From: Atopsyche davidsoni
Taxonomy: Eukaryota; Arthropoda; Insecta; Trichoptera; Hydrobiosidae
NCBI GenBank assembly: GCA_022113835.1
Contig: JAILWY010000015.1
Span: 3,668,001 to 3,732,000, forward strand
DNA: 64,000 bases
Direction: 5' to 3'
Numbering within the stretch: the stretch's first letter is position 1; every line of letters begins with the position of its first letter. The notes under the pieces were generated by a model. It was not told the DNA's origin. It did no database searches and saw only the letters and a list, made by a program, of their open reading frames with translations. The translations under genes were made by a program, and so were the position numbers. Of the stretch, positions 59,820 to 64,000 are shown piece by piece.

Positions 59820-61460
59820 ATTCAACGTCCGATAAACGCGGGCAGCGCTGGCGTTTGGCAGACGTCCTCCGCGGAGAACTCCTCGACTGCGGTCCAATAA
59901 ACTTATGCATAATAATTCAACACAGTTCCGAATGATTGACATTTCACAGATTGATAAAACCGTAAATATTACAAGTGACTATTAAAAACGGGCGATATAG
60001 AACCGCGGGAGCGGCGCGCCGCGCGGGGACCGAGGGGGTCCCTTAGCCTAGGCCCGAGGGCGCCTACTCTAGTACTTACTTAAGTTACACGTATCGTAAT
60101 AGTTAATATGAAAAAATAAAATATTGATGTATCGCCTCGCGGCCGACGCGAACAACTCCGCAATTGTCAATAGTCATTAATCAATTTTTTTGTAATTTTT
60201 TGGCAACAATTGTTTAATATTTTGACCGTCACTCCTCCCGGAGCCGAGAGCCCGAGGCTCCGTCCCTTTCATACTTATAACGAGTGAGTGTACAAGAGAG
60301 AGTGAGAGATAGACTTAGATCAGCGCGAATAACAGAGCGAAACCGACACCACTGAACAATGTTTCATTTTTTTAAAGTTTTTTCGTTTTTTAAATGTTTT
60401 TCCTTACAGTTTTTTTTGTCGTATCAGTCTTAAAAATTGAGTCATACATTTAAAAAATATGTTCTTTCTGTAGGCCCGAACGATGCGGAGGGATCTTCCC
60501 GGGACGGGGGCCTCTCGAGAGCGGAAGAGGGCGGCCGGCCCCGGAGCGGAGCCGCGGCGACCCGCTAATCATATATTCAACAGTAGACTTACTCGCTACT
60601 GGGTGCGCTCGGAATCAAGAAGTGCTTTGCGGAGAACAATATTGAACAAATCCCGACAAACCTACCAACAACCGGCGGCGAGCGCGCGGTAACAAACAGT
60701 GTATATTAAAAACTCACACGCTTAACGTAGCCTACGCTTACCTATGCCGGCCCGCCGGGCCGGCGACCTAAAAGTACCGTCAATATCAAAAAATATACGT
60801 CTAGTGACTCAGATTCCGTCGATTTGTCGTCTCACAAGAAGCTCAATGCCAAAAACTCCCCTAACCGCGCAAACTAGCGTCGACGGGGCCCGAGAAGGGG
60901 GCGCGGGGCGGGCGCAGGGAAGGGGCAGGGCGGGCTCAGGGCGGCCTCAGGGCGGGCTCAGGGCGGGCTCAGGGCGGGCTCAGGCCGGGCTCAGGGCCAG
61001 CTCGGGGCGGGCTCGGGGCGGCCGGGGCCCCTCGCCTGCGTGCGGCAACCCGCTCGGCGGCTCGGCGGGTCGGCGGCCCCAGGCGCGGCCCCGGGCCCAG
61101 CCCCAGGCCCAGCCCCGGGCCCAGGCCCGGGCCCCGCTAAACTCTACGCGCGTATGTACAACAGTAAAAGCTCAGCCGCGGGGCGGGCCGCGTGCTAGAC
61201 TTACCTCCTAGACTACTGTAACGCGGGCCGCGGCCGCCGCTCACGCGTGCGATATACTTACTGCCTAAAACGAAACCCCGCAGACCGCGGCGGTACTCAA
61301 ACTTAAGTTTCTAGAGAACGACCTTTCCGCAGAAAGCGCCTCGAGATATGTCTCCGACGAGCGCCGCTCGGCGCACTCCTACAAAAACGCTCCAAAAATA
61401 TCACACGCATACACGGTAACGATACGATATACGCATAAACGAACATACACTTAGCGGCTA
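59820..61460. other. CpG-rich block
   Basis: The largest GC- and CpG-rich block of the window, with GCGGCGCGCCGCGCGG at 60010-60030 and a TGATTGAC (PBC-type) site at 59933-59940. Two GC minisatellites lie at 60928-61020 and 61085-61140. Frames on the plus strand (60483-60692, 60744-61211) owe their length to GC content. This may be a promoter/first-exon CpG island or a GC-rich untranslated exon. Confidence 0.35.
60928..61020 (+). repeat. GC-rich minisatellite GGGCGGGCTCA
   Basis: An 11-bp unit repeated several times with variants, with G-quadruplex potential on the plus strand. It is followed at about 61085-61140 by a CCCAGGCCC-type repeat rich in palindromic GGGCCC. Confidence 0.88.
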
Positions 61461-62656
61461 ACATGTTTACCATAGAATGTACAGATAATTACAGGAATAC
61501 TCTCCGATGCGTCTCCCGCGGCCTCCGATAAAAAAATATATGTCAATACAGACTAGCTTAGAGAATAACCTAACATTAAGAATATAGTGGAATAGTTGTC
61601 GCGCGGGCGTCCATCTCGGAGACCAGTGGCTCGCGGAGGTCGCGGAGTGCCGCTTCGACAGACCTCTCGCCATCGAGCCTTTGATCTTTTTGGAGAGAAT
61701 CCGACATCGCAGTTCAGAAGCCTGGAGTTCAGGAAGCGAATTCGCTTCGCAGTTCTGGGGGGCGCGGGTCCGACTACAATCTAGAAAGAACTAGCCTAGA
61801 AGGGAAGGTGCTGTATATTTTTACTCTGTTTAAAATGTACATATACGGCGATTTAAAATTTACGGTATCACCTAAAGGGAACTCTAGATTTACTTCGTCT
61901 GGATCACTTAGTATTTAATTTTTAATGCGAATGTAATCCAAAAATAATAGCGCAACAATAGGCGCATGAGAGATTTTCTCTTTCAGCACATAGTATATTC
62001 AATCAGAAAGTTCCTGTTTAGAATGTAAGAGATATTAGTCAGGAGGCTACGGTTGTTTCTTTCTAGATTTGTCGCTGAGCCTCCCGAGAAGGCCGAAGTG
62101 CGTAGGTCGAACTTCTCGCTCCCGCCGATACGCACGAGTAGTTTCAGAACGAGATAGCTGGCGTTAAACAGTTTAACCCTGGCACTACTGAACTCTAAGG
62201 TAACGTCAAGCATAACTCGTCACAATAATAAATACGATCCGCCGAGTACAGCGAAGGACGATAAACATTATTTTACTTGGTGTCAATGAACTTGGAGTGA
62301 AGTGTGTTTCATTACAAATATACACGGTAAAGGTACACTTTATACGGATATGCCTAAACACAGCGAGACAAACGATCATGCTCGAGGCGTCGGAAACGCC
62401 CCGGCGAGGGAACTTACGGTTGCTAAGTGACATATCGATAAGTTAATTATAAACTACGTGAAAAAGTACGAAAGGGTTTGGTCTGAGATATTCGAGTTGT
62501 TTTAATTCTCGTATAAAAAGATGTTTCGGAAGAAAGGGGACAATCACAAACAAACACGCCACATTGGTCCTTTCCCAGCAAGCCGATATTCTATTTAATA
62601 CAAGAGCTACGCGGCCTACTGGCCTTACTACTACGAACTCCGCTACTACCGCGGCG
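61461..62656. other. Moderate-GC non-coding stretch
   Basis: No recognisable gene. Composition is intermediate between the CpG block and the AT-rich flank. Confidence 0.35.
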
Positions 62657-62873
62657 CTGAACCACGCTAGCAACTCGGTACTGAACCAAACTAGCGACTC
62701 AGTGCTGAACCGAGCTAATGACTCGACACTGAACCGTGCTAGCAACTCGGTACTGAACCAAACTAGCGACTCAGCACTGAACCAAACTAGCAACTCGGTG
62801 CTGAACCAAACTAGCGACTCAGAGCTGAATCAAGCTAGTTAGTAACTCAGCACTGAACCGAGCTAGCAACTCG
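62657..62873 (+). repeat. 24-bp minisatellite, about nine units
   Basis: Units based on CTGAACCAAACTAGCGACTC plus RGTR, with substitutions at a few fixed sites, in strict 24-bp register except for a short insertion near 62835. Because 24 is a multiple of 3, frames stay open on both strands (NSVLNQTSDS-like on plus, WFSTELLA-like on minus); there is no other sign of coding. Confidence 0.92.
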
Positions 62874-64000
62874 TCGCGTCTCCGAATATAAAACATACGC
62901 AAGCATGACTTCAACATTACATTAAATATTACTTAATTCTTCTTAATGATGCCTTTCTCCTGAAATGAGCAATGGTTACTCCCAGGGAAATAATAACTAA
63001 GTTTTAAATAAATTTACAAGCACGCATTATTTCAAATGCACGTTTTTGATAAAACACTGTAAAAGTATCGACTCGTCTACTTAATTTTCGTGATCGTTGG
63101 ATTTCTGCTTCACTATATCATAAAAAATCAAAACGCATAAATGTAGTTTGACTTACTTGATCTAATATTTAAACTTGCCGATCTACTTATGTCAGTTTAC
63201 ACATAAATTAGTTGAGTTTGAAAAAATATTAATGTCGGATATAACATCAGGTGTAAATTAAATTTTAGTGCCTTTATTCATAAGAACTATATGTAAGTGT
63301 AAAAACAAAAAAATAGTAAAACAATAAATTTTATTTAATCATTGTATTAGAACAAACGGGTACGTATTATTGAATAATAAATAAACCTTCACGACAATTT
63401 TTTAAAATATTTCAGCGTGTTTCTAAGATTTCACATAATTATATGTGTGTCACAAACAACCAGGCCGAACAATTCCACCCTATAATTAAGCACTTTTCTC
63501 CCCTGCGTAAAAGTGTCTCAGCTATTAATAAAACGCTATTTTTTAGGTCGGAAAATTATATGTTATTCACTTTATATTACAAGGAAACAAATTTGATATT
63601 TTTTTGCCCAACCCAGTACTTAAGTATCTCTAAATCGGCATAGAACACGTTGTAATGGAAAACTCTTATACTCGACAAAATAGTGATAGTTTTCTAGAAA
63701 TATAACGTACAGGTTTGGGCGTCATACGATAATCATGATTAAAATAAGACTAAAGCGTTCATCAAAGCAAAGTACCTCGAAGGGTAATCTAGAAAAGCTG
63801 TTACATGTATGTAAAATACGTATATTTATAGGTGCTTATCATCAAAATCTACAACATGAATTAAAATTAGTGATGGGTAAAATCGAATCGCTTGCATAAT
63901 TGACCTCCTAATTTTTAATCGAAACATTTGTTATATTAATTTTAAAACCGACACCTCAAATAATTTAACTATTCGTGAAGTTTCAATGTATCATTTAAAA
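62874..64000. other. AT-rich non-coding stretch
   Basis: No gene, RNA or recognised repeat is visible to the end of the window. Confidence 0.5.

Noticed and set aside
62443..62842. Repetitive 92- and 116-residue frames
   Set aside because: They arise from the 24-bp minisatellite, whose unit length is a multiple of three; frames are open on both strands, and nothing else suggests coding.

Overview
The window looks like non-coding DNA from a large, AT-rich arthropod genome, probably an insect; the exact lineage cannot be told from the sequence. It carries no complete, intact protein-coding gene that I recognise. The only clear protein-coding material is a decayed hAT-superfamily transposase with a spliceosomal GT-AG intron, which makes the source eukaryotic. 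Almost all other open frames are short, start at non-ATG codons, or are shadows of low-complexity tracts. There is no sign of bacterial genes, CRISPR arrays or rRNA. The tRNA-like sequences are fossils inside repeats.

Layout. At 3.6-5.5 kb a G-rich patch leads into a 200/210-bp tandem satellite that is interrupted by a fold-back short element with a 13-bp target duplication. From 9 to 18 kb lie two short-element families. Family A has inverted tRNA-like halves (copies at 9.1, 14.3, 34.4, 38.8 and 43.7 kb, plus 4.1 kb in minus orientation). Family B has a protein-like reading frame (10.0, 17.3, 23.0 and 48.4 kb). A degenerate tandem array sits at 10.85-11.65 kb. Two non-autonomous hAT elements with 8-bp target duplications lie at 21.8-22.4 and 31.0-31.6 kb; the second carries a 31-bp minisatellite. 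An inverted repeat pair brackets 45.2-48.3 kb. A near full-length hAT element with perfect 8-bp target duplications occupies 49.95-52.58 kb and is followed by a tRNA-derived SINE fossil. A second fold-back carrying a piece of family A lies at 55.1 kb.

Between the repeats are many islands of visibly higher GC, 100-400 bp long, poor in repeats and carrying recognisable factor sites (four perfect TGACGTCA palindromes, a POU octamer, forkhead and homeodomain sites). The last 7 kb holds a CpG-rich, minisatellite-rich block (59.8-61.5 kb) and a long moderate-GC stretch. Together this suggests intergenic or intronic DNA near a developmental regulator, with candidate enhancers and perhaps an untranslated exon or promoter on the right. 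That reading is inference and needs cross-species alignment or RNA data.

The most unusual item is family A: a retroposon-like short element whose longest copy holds two tRNA-like sequences in opposite orientation and whose shorter copies collapse into near-perfect hairpins, while insertion signatures (10-14-bp duplications, one 5'-truncated copy) look like target-primed reverse transcription and not like a DNA transposon.
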